Shown piece after piece: positions 1 through 31,220 of a stretch of DNA of 64,000 bases (the stretch's first letter is position 1; every line of letters begins with the position of its first letter). The stretch comes from Eonycteris spelaea (Eukaryota; Chordata; Mammalia; Chiroptera; Pteropodidae), in contig PUFA01000072.1 in NCBI GenBank assembly GCA_003508835.1, positions 248,001-312,000 on the forward strand, written 5' to 3'. The notes beneath the pieces were generated by a model. It was not told where the DNA came from and did not search any database. It saw only the letters and a list, made by a program, of their open reading frames with translations. The position numbers and the translations under genes were made by a program.

Positions 1-6018
<6,018 letters not shown>

Positions 6019-6702
6019 TGAGAAACCACTCTCTCCTTTGAAACACAAATGTCCTGTTGAATGCCACTGGGAAAAAATGATAAATTATGGCAATTTCTAG
6101 AGCTTAAGCTTTCTTCTTACATTAATGGATTGCTCAACTCACATAAAAGCCGTATATATTAACTCATTTTCTTAGTCTGATCTTACCTAGGGACTTTGGA
6201 ATGGGGGAGACATAATGTCACTCAACTTGATGTCATGATCTTTGGTCACTCTTACAATAAACATGATGGCATTGTGGTTGGTATTCAAATGATATAATTG
6301 CTTATGGTATGATGTCATTATTCTGGGGATTACCTGGCTAGTGCCTCAGACTGAAGAATGCGCTTTATTGGTCTAAAGGACACTTAGTTAACAGCCACAA
6401 ACTTAGGAGTAAGCCAAGAAAAAATAGGTATAAAATAAGGGAAAGGACATTTTCCCAGTAAGCCAAATCGTGACATGACATCATTGTGTCCTGTTCTGGG
6501 GTACCCAAAGAAAACACCAATATCCTACATTTCAGTGTGTCATGTTTTTCGCTGCCCATCAACGATTATTATATAGCTGTCATGAATTAGCAGGGTTAGG
6601 ATATCCTTAGCACAGATGCCTGCCTTTTCTACCCTCGCTCCACATCACATTTCCCTTTTTGATCATTGAATTCTTGACCACTAAGAGACTCTTCCACTGC
6701 GA

Positions 6703-6926
6703 CAGGAGTTCATAAGCTTTTCTATAATGGGCCATATAGTAAGTAAGTACTTTAGGCTTAGGAAGCTAGAGGGTAGGGTCTCTGTTGTACCTACACTATT
6801 TTTGTACCCCGAAAGCAGCCACAGACAATATGTAAATAGAATGGGTATGGCTGTGTTCCGATAAAACTTTATTTATAAAAACAGACTGTGTGGGCTGAAT
6901 GATACTGCTGCAGTTTGCCAGCTAGA
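6703..6926 (+). repeat. MER-class DNA-transposon relic (probably hAT type)
   Basis: The segment opens with a diverged form of a common MER terminus, continues with the diagnostic phrases GGGCCATATAGTAAGTA and GAAAGCAGCCACAGACAATA, then AATAAAACTTTATTTATAAA, and closes with CAGTTTGCCAGC. These match from memory a widespread non-autonomous mammalian DNA repeat. The exact subfamily is not assigned. Confidence 0.65.
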
Positions 6927-7554
6927 TAGGAACTTCTGACCTAGAATTGGCTTGGGAGAGGAAACCTATATATTACTTAACCTGTTTAAAATATTTCTTA
7001 GGCATACCTTGAATACATTTAAACCACCACCTGTCTTTAAGAGGCTTTCAAATTAAAAAGGAGAAAAAAAGAGCTCCACAGATAATAGTTTAGGCAGTCT
7101 CTAAAGAATTGATGGTAACCCTGAAATTCGTTTCTGCATTGGATATTTGAAATATAAAAAAGTTTTTTAATAGAAACAGTTATTGGTATTATAATCAGTA
7201 TATCTATAGTGGCTACATTGGTTTATCAAGGGAAAAATAAATTTTGTAAAGCTGGGATTCTTTAAAATAAGTTTAAGGTCTAAAGATAGTCACAGACAAA
7301 AAATAATAATACCATATAATTTATTGACTCATGTCTCTTGCCTTTTATGTCTTCAAATCAGTTCACAAAAACATTAACCCATAATCTACTTCAAGTATAA
7401 TAATACTTGTATTACAAACATTGTTAAAAGTCCATTACATTTTAAATGTATCTTTCTTAACTCCAGTGAGATAGCTTAATATCAGTCCTCACTCAGTACA
7501 TACCTGATGTGTTGGGGAGCTTTTTCCTTGACATTCATTTAGTAAGTCTGTGTT

Positions 7555-7700
7555 AAATGCTTTTTATATGCTCAGCTCAGGGCACTGGGGATATAGAGTT
7601 AAAGGAGACATCCCTAGTTAGGAGCTCACAGTTTACATAGGGGAGATTAATAAATGGATAAATTAATAATTAACGTTAAGTATTGTGATAAAAGTATGGA
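7555..7700 (+). repeat. L2-like LINE relic
   Basis: The pattern 'GGCACTGGGGATATAGAG ... GGAGCTCACAGTTTACAT ... GATTAATAAATGGATAAA ... TATTGTGATAAAAGTATGGA' follows the usual order of the L2 3' region in sense orientation. Boundaries are approximate. Confidence 0.6.
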
Positions 7701-8619
7701 CAGTGAATAAGCTTGGGAAACGTCTTCACTCTTATAGCCTGAATATTTTTAAACTAGATTCTAAGTAAAAAACATTTTCTTTCAAAAAATTCAAATAAGA
7801 GTCCAGATTTGAGAGGTTCTCCAGGCAAATGTTGTACATATTAATCGGATCTTGTCTTCTTTGCTGGCACCTGTATTTATTTAGTGAAGAGACTTTTCCT
7901 CCAGTATTACTTGAAAATTATTTAATGACAGTGCATAAAACCATTGGCTTAGGAGCAATAAAAAGGCTTAGGTTGTTTCCTTGCCATAGAACAATAATTA
8001 GAATTTAGCCTAGGCCAATAGTGTATCAATAAGGAGTTGCCATCTGGAGTGTTGTGTAAAATCCAAGCTGGAAGGCATTTAGTCCACTTTTTAATTAGAG
8101 TATCGGTGACTTGGCTCATTCCTCTGGCTGGAAGCCAGAGATAGATAGTTTCTCGAATCTTGGAGTAAGTCACATTATTCTTTCCCAGTATTGAACCTAT
8201 GTCAAGCAGAGAGAATACTTAGCTTTGAATTTTTTCATTCTCCCTTTTTTACTGGTGTGATATGAAGTAATGCATATAAGTGTTTCTGCAACTTTGAAGA
8301 GATAGATGTAATGGCCCTAGTGGGTATATATTTCTTCTTGTCATTACTCTTTTTTTAAAGTTTCTTTTAGTCAGACCTCAAAGGTTCTATTTTGTAGCTC
8401 TTCCTGGTTGATAGGATAGCTGTTTTTTTTTTCTTCTGACATTTAGAATACGTCTAAACAGGGACATCTAAAACTTTTAAAGATGTGTATATGCTTCCAG
8501 AATGTGAAGAAGGTGAAGGTGAAGGAGTATTTTACATGCTCATTCTTGAGATATTGTGCAATTAGGGTTGGCGGAATATGAATTGTGATTTCCCATCAAG
8601 TCAGCCCTTTGAGAATTTG

Positions 8620-8825
8620 TGTTTAAATAGCATTTTACAGCTTATAAATTCTTTTCACATTCTCATTTAATAGTCACAAAATCTTTGTTAGAGAGGTATT
8701 ATGACTAGCCGAAGTTTTAGGACATTTAAGAGGTTAAAGTTGCTTGGTCAAGGTCACGTGGCCCAGGTTGCACTTTGAACCCTAGTCTTCAAACACCAAA
8801 TTCCGGACTCCTTCCATTATGTTGT
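8620..8825 (-). repeat. MIR SINE relic
   Basis: Read on the plus strand it follows the antisense MIR order: TTTACAGCTTATAAATTC, TCATTTAATAGTCACAAA, a diverged core, GGTCAAGGTCACGTGGCC, then GAACCCTAGTCTTC. Approximate limits. Confidence 0.65.
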
Positions 8826-9234
8826 TCTTCTCTTTGTTATTGTACTGTCAAGGTCTAAGAGTTATCAGAAATAATCAAATTCATTGTCTTGTTTTGTTTT
8901 TAAAAATTTTAGACATGATAATTTTTAGCTGCCTCTCCTAATGGATTTTTATATGAGTAATGTTTGGGACAAAACTTTTCATAAATAATATAAAAATATA
9001 GCTCACTTTTTTCTATTTTTTATAAATTAGACTTCTGGTTTTGAAGTCCTTTCACATTACATTTGATAAGTCACAGAAATTTTCTCGTGTTAAAGGATTG
9101 CAAGATAATCTGTCATTTAGTCATTTTAACTAAGAGACTTGGATATACCATATAGCATTATTTGAGAATTTCTCTTTAGATAGGTACACTATGATTTCAA
9201 AGAATTTCTTGAAATTTCTACTATTATTTTCCAG

Positions 9235-9301
9235 GTTAACATTAGCAGAATACCATGAACAAGAAGAAATATTCAAACTCAGATTAGGTCATCTAAAAAA
9301 G
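9235..9301 (+). CDS. TLK2: TLK2 coding exon
   Basis: The exon is 67 bp. Its first base completes the Thr codon; 22 codons follow, LTLAEYHEQEEIFKLRLGHL plus KK. The acceptor TTTTCCAG and donor GTAAGT are both strong. The Glu-rich sequence continues the coiled-coil region that precedes the kinase domain. Confidence 0.95.
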
Positions 9302-10257
9302 GTAAGTATGATCAGAAATGCAATTTTTAGTTTACATTTGGTGTGGAAACAATTTGATTATTTGGATGAATATAATAGTTTCATAGACTTGGAGAAATCT
9401 TTGAGTTGTCACTCTGTAACATCTTGTATTCTAATGGTGGAAGTCATGTCTTTCAATTTTCAAATCAACTCCAACCCGGGGAAAATACTTTTCCCACAAG
9501 GGTACCAGTAGATAATTCCGTACACCTTAAAAGGCTTCACAGGTGGTTATCCGTATAGTAAAAATTAATAGGAGTAGATAGTTCCAAAATGATGTTAAAA
9601 CTCTTATGATGTTTTAAATCACATTGCAGCTTCTTAATCTCTTGCCTAAACCATATTGTAACACAAAGGCACCTATGTAGAATTTATTATTGATGATGAT
9701 CACAAAAGCATCTTAAATGTAGACCTCTCATCTCTAATCCAGCAACTCATACATTTTTGGTGGATGCTGCTTATCATAATGAAGATCAATAAGCATTTAA
9801 TAAATTGCTATTGGTGTGTATTTATTTTTTTCCCATTAGGTAGTTCTCATATCTTAGAACTTAAGACACCAAGTATAATCCATACTTACAGAACAGGACC
9901 AGATAGAGAACCTGAATTTTTTTTTTTTTAATGGTTGCATGCCTATGTGTGTATATATACAGAACATTTCTGGAAACTTAACAGTGGTTACATCTGGGGA
10001 GTGGGCCTGGAGAAGCAGGAGCAGGGCGACAGAGGACTCTTATTTTTCCTACTATACTACTCTATGTGGTTTGAATTTTTATTTATTATTTGTTATAGGC
10101 CTGGGTTTATGATTAAAATTCTTTAAAGGATTTTTTTTAATGCAAACATCTTCCTTTAGCTTTTCATAGGAGAACAGTCTGCTCTTGTTTTTAAAATGAG
10201 ATTTTGGAAAGGTAAAGTTTCTTGTGTTCTGAGCTATTTCTTTCCTTTTCACTTTAG
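9302..10257 (+). other. TLK2: TLK2 intron
   Basis: Intron of about 1 kb. It contains a sense L1M 3'-end relic (about 9925-10135) and otherwise AT-rich sequence with no recognisable feature. Confidence 0.7.
9925..10135 (+). repeat. L1M LINE 3'-end relic
   Basis: A poly-T stretch is followed by ATATATACAGAACATTTCTGG, AACAGTGGTTACATCTGGGG, a G-rich middle, and TTTGAATTTTTATTTATT. This order matches old L1M 3' ends in sense orientation. Confidence 0.6.
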
Positions 10258-12077
<1,820 letters not shown>

Positions 12078-12159
12078 ATTTAAAGATCATCCAACGCTAA
12101 ATGACAGATATTTGTTGTTACATCTTTTGGGTAGAGGAGGTTTCAGTGAAGTTTACAAG
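12078..12159 (+). CDS. TLK2: TLK2 coding exon (kinase glycine-rich loop)
   Basis: The exon is 82 bp. Its first base completes Gln, then 27 codons run from [11 protein letters not shown] to the ATP-binding glycine-rich loop [12 protein letters not shown]. This marks the start of the protein-kinase domain; the loop fits the GxGxFxxV pattern. The acceptor TTTCCACAG and donor GTAAGT are clear. Confidence 0.96.
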
Positions 12160-14062
12160 GTAAGTATGAGGAACTGGGTACAAAAACTGGTGGTTAAATT
12201 ATTAGTTGTTACCAGCTTAGAGAATATTTAGAATAATGGTAACTGTGGGTTGATGTCTATTAGTTGAAATTCAGAAACTTTAAGAATCTTGGAAACTAAG
12301 CGTCTTTGGGGGAACTGCTTTTAGTAAACTTCAGTAACTATGAAAGATACACTATTTTACCACATTTTCAAATTTGAAAAATAATCATAGATTTTTAAAA
12401 ACAGGAAGGAAAAACAACACTAATTTCTGGGTAGTGGAATTATGGTGATTTTTATTCTATTTCTATATTTTCTATCTCTGCTGCATTTCCTAGAAATTAG
12501 TGTGTGTTACTTTTATTCTCATAAAAAAAATTTTTAACAATAAAAATGTTAGTTAATTCTTATTCAAAATCCTGCTTTTTTGTTTTAAAATGGTCTCATC
12601 TTCTAAGTCAGAGTCTTTAGTAGCGCCGGCATTTTGAAAGTGTGCCCTTGCTTAGAGTGCTTTACTTTGGCCAGCAAACTATAGACCACTGTGCCTCCAG
12701 TCGATTTTTACAAAATGAGGAATTCAGCCAGTTTTAAATATAGCTACAGATCCATAATGTGTTCACCAGCCACAGCATTCTTAAATTTCTCTAGATGTTT
12801 CTGGCACCTGGTTTTTAAACATAGAATTTGTTTTTGTAAGTGGTCTTTACTGTGTGACCCTGATAATTCTCTTTTCTAAGGTGTAGCCTTCACTGTTATG
12901 ATTTATATTATGCCCATCTGGATTTATCTATGGGAAATCTTTTGTGTAAAATAGTTTTCATTTAAAATAAAAACAGTAAAAACTAGATCTACTGCTTTCC
13001 CTTTTTTAATGTTAGTTTTTTATTGTGATACACACACACATACATATACATACATAAAATTTATTTTAATTATTTTAAAATGTGCAATTCAGTAGCATTA
13101 AGTACATTCACAGTATTGGGCAACTATCACCACTCTCCATTTCCAGAACTATAATATTGTCTTTAGTGTATTGCTGGGTTTGATTTTCCAGTATTCATAT
13201 TTTTTATCTGCATCCATAAGTGGGACTGGCCCATAGTTGTCTTTAGTGGACGAGCTGTCATAGTTACCCTAGAATGAGTTGTGAATTTCCTCGCAGTCGA
13301 CACCCTCAGAAACCCATTTGTTACTCCCGTGATCTAGCACTGCACAGCGCCACGGGTCTTGCCAGCTGGTGGTGTGTAGGGAAAGCGTGTCCCTTTCTTT
13401 GCACAGTGGCTGGAGAAGTGACTTCGTGTGGCTAACTTCAGACATTGTCAGATCAAAACTGCTTTTTTTACCCAGCACGTATGAGTGGGACTAAAGGCAG
13501 AGCTGTTTTTTGGTTTTTGTTTCTGTTTACTTTAATAAACACAATATAATAAATGATAAGATTATTTTCTAAACAAACATAGCAAAGAGGTGTATCCTCA
13601 GGGTTTCTTTCTCAAGAAGGCGGATGGTCTTTGTTCCCAGCATTTCAAAAGTGGCAGGACTTACTGTTACAGCGTGTCAAGTCCCAGTTCACCTGAGGGA
13701 CAAAAGACAACCTAAGGGAGAAGAGTCCCAAATAGGGTAGATGATGTCCAGAAAGAGAATCGTTTGGAAGTGACTGTTATGGTATGGGCTGTCTTTATGT
13801 TTGTGGTATATGCTTGGTTTTATTTTCTAACCCCCTTGGTGCCAGTTTGTCTGGAGACTTCTAAATTGTCTGATCACAGATTTCAAGAAGATGGTTGCTG
13901 CTCTGAAACAAGTATGTGATGCGTTGTCTTCCACTGCTGTTTTTATTTAATAATACATTTTGGACTTTCGAGTATGTTGATCTGTTAAATAGAGGCTTCA
14001 AGTCAGTTGCCTGTGATTCTTGGGAATACATTCAGAATATAATTTATTCCTTTTCTTCATAG
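12160..14062 (+). other. TLK2: TLK2 intron
   Basis: A 1.9-kb intron. It holds an antisense L1 3'-end relic with a short CA/TA microsatellite (about 13010-13200). The rest has no assignable feature. Confidence 0.7.
13010..13200 (-). repeat. L1M 3'-end relic with CA/TA simple repeat
   Basis: TTTATTGTGATACACACACA and ATACATATACATACATAAAA at 13029-13057 are followed by TGTGCAATTCAGTAGCATTA and ACAACTATCACC-like then CTCCATTTCCAGAAC phrases. This is the antisense tail of an old L1 into which a CA/TA repeat has expanded. Confidence 0.6.
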
Positions 14063-14155
<93 letters not shown>

Positions 14156-14189
14156 TAAGTGATACTAGAGTGTCTCATTTTTCAAAATT

Positions 14190-14400
14190 TAGTAATAATA
14201 GCTGAAGTTTGAGCACTGTGTTAAGAGCTTTACATTGTTATTTCATTTACTCCTCATAACTGTCCTAGGAGAGTGAATAAATTTTCCATTTTACTGATGA
14301 GGAAACTGATACTTAGAGAATTTGAATAATAGTTAAGAAATGGCTACATTTATATTTAAATCTAGACTTCCTTTAATCCAAAGCCCATGCTCTTAACCTC
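14190..14400 (-). repeat. MIR SINE relic
   Basis: A well-preserved antisense MIR: GAGCACTGTGTTAAGAGCTT, TCATTTACTCCTCATAACTG, CATTTTACTGATGAGGAAAC and the final CCCATGCTCTTAACC occur in the expected order. Confidence 0.8.
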
Positions 14401-16682
14401 CTTCCGTTGTGTGTATAAAATTAGTTAGAATAAACAAAGCCTCAGAAACCCTAGTTGCTTGTGTGTAGAAATCACAGGAGAGTCCTTTTAGGGGTCTGAG
14501 GGACCCTCGGGAGCTTCGGGTGGGGCTTTTTTCGCTGCTTCATTATTTCATTCTGGAGGAGACCAGTGTGCCTCAGTGCTGCTCGTTCAGTTTGTTCAGC
14601 TCCCTCGGCACAGTTTGCCCATCTCCAAGTTCTTGGTCTTCAGTGTGCCTCGTAACTGTGCTTGCCTCTCTTTGGAATGCCACTGGTGGCAGCCCTCATC
14701 TGTACTTGTGGGGAGGGGTGACTTCTTTAGAAAGCATAGTTGTTACCTGTGCAGGTGTAAATTTCATTAATTCACTAATGCCAGGTTTTGCTTGTTTTCC
14801 CTCCAAGCCTCAGAACGTTGGGGTTCACTGCCCATTTGCTTCAAAGGCCGCACAGAATCACTTTGCTGTTAGAGTCCCCGCTGGGTTTAATAGTGTTTTC
14901 TTGTTATAGATACAGGTACTGAATTAGACATGTCCTACCCCTGAAAGGAGACAGCCCCTCTTGATGTAAATAACACTCCTCCTTTCTCTTAAAGCAGTTT
15001 TGGTTTTTTTCTTATAAATAGCATTTTGGAGGGGAAAAAAGCAGTGGACTTTGAAGTAGCCTTTTAGTTGGCTTCCAAATCCCAGGGGGGAAATAAAACA
15101 TTTCTAGATCATCAACCAGCCCTTGGTGCTGGACCAAGGCAGCCCTTGCTTTGTACCTGTTGTTCATCAGGGACCCAGGAACTCATCCCGTTCCATGCAG
15201 ACTGGCAGTGGCTCTCAGCATGGGAAAAGAGAAGGTTCCTGTGGCATTAAGAGAAATAGGGCTTTAGCAGAGGTAGGAAAAGGGTTACATGTGTTTTATG
15301 CATGGTGTCCTGCATGTGTGTCTTATGTGACAGGCAGCTGTAGTCCAGATGCCTCTGAGGAGCAGTTACATTATTATAAATACATTCCAGTCACTTGACG
15401 TGCAGGGACGAATGATAGGCCTCAGCGAATGCCAGGAACACTTCAGAGAAGGAAACCACATGTTGTCCTGGCCAGTTATAAATGAGAAACGTTCTCATTA
15501 TTTTGAGACAGACTGGCTCAGGGTATTGGAACAGTCCATGCTTCTTTTTAAAGACCCCCCTTCAGCTATCCTTGGAGCCCGTTGCCTATCTTACGTGTGC
15601 ACTGACCACGCTGACCAGTTGACTCTAGGAGGGATCAGCCTTGGTCAGCCAAGACTATTTTCTCAAGAAGATAGTTCCTGCTCCAGGATCTATACATATT
15701 TTGTCTGGTCTCAGTGTCCAGCTGTCGGGCTAGCCTTACAGAGAACTCTGGTGTTGATACTGTAGTAACTGCAGGTGGGTGTTCTGCTCACCCAGCATTT
15801 TGAAACAGTGAGGGATCGAATCCAGGCCCACCTACCCCCTTGAACACGGGCAAGTCCTGGTGGGTATGAATTGGGCATCTTCCTCACATTTCTCTACCAG
15901 ACAGTGGAGGGGCCTGCTTTGTGTTTCCGAGCTCTTCACTGGCCCAGCTCGGGCCGTCCTACTCCTTGTTTCCTCATCAGAGGTTGGAATCAGGGTGCCT
16001 GGGCACCTCTGTGAAGCTTCTGGACAGTGGCCATTTCCCTATGGACCCTGGGGAGGGAGTGTGCAAAGTTATTGTGACTTCTGTTCATCCTTCAGGGAAA
16101 ATTCTTAAGCACTTCCACCTTTTTTTGAAAGATTTTGCTTGCTAAGTGATAGAAATCATTCTGATGAATTTCAGGCTGCAGGTAATAGTGAATTAGCAAA
16201 ACTCTTTCGAAGTTAAACGAAGTTTATATCAAGCACATAACAAATTTTTGAGAAGGCGTTAAAAATTCAATATTAAGCTGAAAAGTAGTATACTTTAGTA
16301 TGTGGTAACATTATAAAATATGAAAACGCTGCTCTAAACATGCAGACTTTTGATTGCTTTTCCTTTTGTGGGGATAACTTTCTAATCCTGTCTGGAATCA
16401 AGATATTTATTTGTGTTAAAAAAAAGGAAAAAGTCAAAGACGATAAAAGTTTTTGTTTAATTTTAAGGTCTATTCCGTACCTCCTTTCTTCTCATTCTTC
16501 CCCCACAAGCAAAAAGTAAACGGACTGTTTAACATTAGTAAAGCTTTAATAGGTATTACTAGATTTCTTTAACTCCCCAAAATAACATTAAAAACTCTAC
16601 AACAGGAAAAATTGTGTATACAGCTTTCTGTAGAAATAATTGCATTTGAATTAATATACTCTTACATAATTCTTTTCTAATT

Positions 16683-16731
16683 TTCTAGGATAAAATCATT
16701 TTATCTAGGATAAAATGATTTTATCCTAGAA
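16683..16731. repeat. Perfect inverted repeat, 22-bp stem and 5-base loop
   Basis: The left arm is 16683-16704 and the right arm 16710-16731. They are exact reverse complements around the loop CTAGG. Each arm also contains its own smaller palindrome (GATAAAAT, one base, ATTTTATC), so the structure is nested. It lies in a TLK2 intron, far from splice sites. I do not recognise a transposon family in it. Confidence 0.9.
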
Positions 16732-18487
16732 GTGTAAATATATATATACTTTTAAGAGAGTAAAAGACTAACTTTAAGATAAGTTTCTTCCAGTGTCTTA
16801 TTGAAGTTTCTGTATTTATATTGCATTAATCCCGTGGATGCTAAATTGAAAGTTGAACATGTGAAGGGCATGGCTGAGCCACACTGCCTTGACTGGTGAA
16901 ATATGAGAAGTGGGCTTAGAACCTGATGTGAGGTTGAGGGAATGCTTTCAGTGACACACAGCAAATTCCCTTAGTTGGCGAGTTCAGATGACACTTCTTT
17001 GGTTCTTAATTTTTGCCTCCTTTAGCTTCCTCTGTGTTCTGTACCTTGACAGAGAAATTGGTCTCTACTCTGAAATACACAAAAGCGAAAGTAAAAATTT
17101 CAGGGAACTATAGATTTATAACATGCTAGGGTAAAAAAATGACTTTTGAACCGTTATCTATTTAGTTCGTAGGTTTCTAAATCTCTTTTTAAACAGCTTC
17201 ATCTTTATTTTACCAAATGAAATATTACATGGATTCTTGATATATGAAAAAGGACAGTGCGGAGCTCCTTTGGAGGAATTGGGGGTTGGGCAAAGCTCCA
17301 TGTGCTCAGCCTCTCCACGGGGGCCCTGGAGTGTGGACCTGCAGTGAGAGCCCGTCCAGTGCGGTGGTGTCACAGTGAAGCCCAGATGCCAAGTCAGGTT
17401 TCTTGATCCCACTGTAGCATGTATTCTGACACTGCCCCGTCTAAGTGCTGGCAGAATGACCTAAAGATGATGAAACAAAGCATCAGAAGAAGCAAAAGCT
17501 TCCAAAAGTGGCAGCTTGAAAAATAAGCCTAGTCAAACAAAGTTTCCACTGGGGGGAAAATATATTTAATTATTTTCAGATTCCCATTCCTCCCTTCCCC
17601 TTCCTATCATTGTTTCCTCACCTTTGTTAGTTGAGTACTTTCTGAGTATTTTTGACGTTACAGAATATACCAATTTCTGAAAACATCACTTTTTTTAGTT
17701 TTATTTTACCATACTATGGAAGTTTTCTTTTCTGACTCTCCTTATAACTAAATGCCCCAAACTAAATGGTGCTAGGGTACTTAAAATATAATAATTTCCT
17801 GTTGCTCTTTGTAAATAAGAACTAAATACTTTAAAAATTATTGGTAATTATATTGTATAAATATGTTCTATTATTTAATAAAAACTCAGTATACGACTAT
17901 TTCAGATTATGTGGTACATTTTTGTTCCTAATCTTATTAAGTGTTCTTAAATTGGAGAAGTATTTTAAAAAGAGATATAATATATTTAAATTCTTGTTCT
18001 GAGAAAACTAGGGTTTCTAGCATTTCAAATTTCTATCAGTTTCACATTTTCTTAGAAGTAAAGCTGATAGCCCTTAAAATCCATTTCATAAGGAGTAGGG
18101 TTTAAAAACAAATACAAAATACTAATTGCTTTATAAAACCAATAATCCATTATCCAAGGAGTTTATATGCTAATTGATCCCCTTGATGTAACCCCCGGAT
18201 GTAAACATTTTAGATTTGAAGTATTAGCTTTAGAAGAGAGGGAAAAAACCACTGTTTGTGTAATTTTTAAAGCTTCAATATTTACATATAAATACAAAGT
18301 AATGATATTGTCATAGGATGAACTTGAAAGGGGTAAAAATCTATTCAACAAATACTTGAGCATCTACTGTTTTCTCAGCAGCTTGGTAGATACTAGTAGA
18401 GAAATAGGATGAAGAAAGATAAGGAGAACAGATCTGAATGGAATGAATAGGTAGAAACAATGGAGAAATGAGGAACATCCTTGATGA

Positions 18488-30337
<11,850 letters not shown>

Positions 30338-30745
30338 GCCACAAACTGTTCAACACACAAAGTGACAAATGGCATTCAGCAGCGGGTTTGGAACATAGCG
30401 AATCCGAATGGATCTCATGAAACCTGTACCAGGTGCTTTTATTTCTTGCTTTTTCCCATCCATAGAGCATGACAGCATCGATTCTCATTGAGGAGAAACC
30501 TTGGGCCGCTCTGGCCAGGCCTTGTAGGAAAAGGCCCGCCCGAGGTTCCGGCGTCAACGGCCACTGCGTGTGGCTGCTCTGAGTGAGGAAAAAATTAAAA
30601 AGAAAAACTGGTTCCATGTACTGTGAACTTGAAAACATGCAGACTCAGGGGGGTCCCTGATGCAGTGCTTCAGATGAAGAATGTGGACTTGAAAATACAG
30701 ACTGGGCTAGTCCAGTGTCTATATTTAAACTTGTTCTTTTCTTTT

Positions 30746-30751
30746 AATAAA
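30746..30751 (+). promoter_or_regulatory. TLK2: Proximal poly(A) signal AATAAA
   Basis: A canonical AATAAA in TTTTAATAAAGTTTAG, about 410 bases after the stop. A likely cleavage site would be near 30765-30780. Confidence 0.6.
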
Positions 30752-31214
30752 GTTTAGTAACATCTCCTGAAAAGCTTGTAGCACAAAGGCTCAGCTGGGA
30801 TGGTATTTGACTTCGGAGGAAAAAAGTTGCTATTGCCCGTTAAAGGCACTAGAGTTAGTTTTTATCCCTAAATAATTTCAATTTTTAAAAACATGCAGCT
30901 TCCCCCCCCCCCTTTTTTATTTTTTGAAAGAATACATTTGTCCTAAAGTGAAACCCGTATTAGCAAGTACGTGGCAATGTTCATTCCAGTCAGATGCAGC
31001 TTTCTCCTCCGTCTGGTCTCCTGTTTGCAATTGCTTCCCTCATCTCAGTAGGGAAAAACTGAGGGGGAACTGAGGTGCGCGGGGGTTTTGCCATTGGACA
31101 AAGAACGAGGTTGGAAGACTGCAGCCTGGGTCTCTCTAGGTTTCCAACTATTTCTTCACAATTTGAACACTTGACGGTTGTCCCTTTTAATTTATTTGAA
31201 GTGCTATTTTTTTA

Positions 31215-31220
31215 AATAAA
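31215..31220 (+). promoter_or_regulatory. TLK2: Distal poly(A) signal AATAAA
   Basis: A second canonical AATAAA in TTTAAATAAAGGTTCATC. Two signals suggest short and long 3' UTR forms. Confidence 0.6.
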
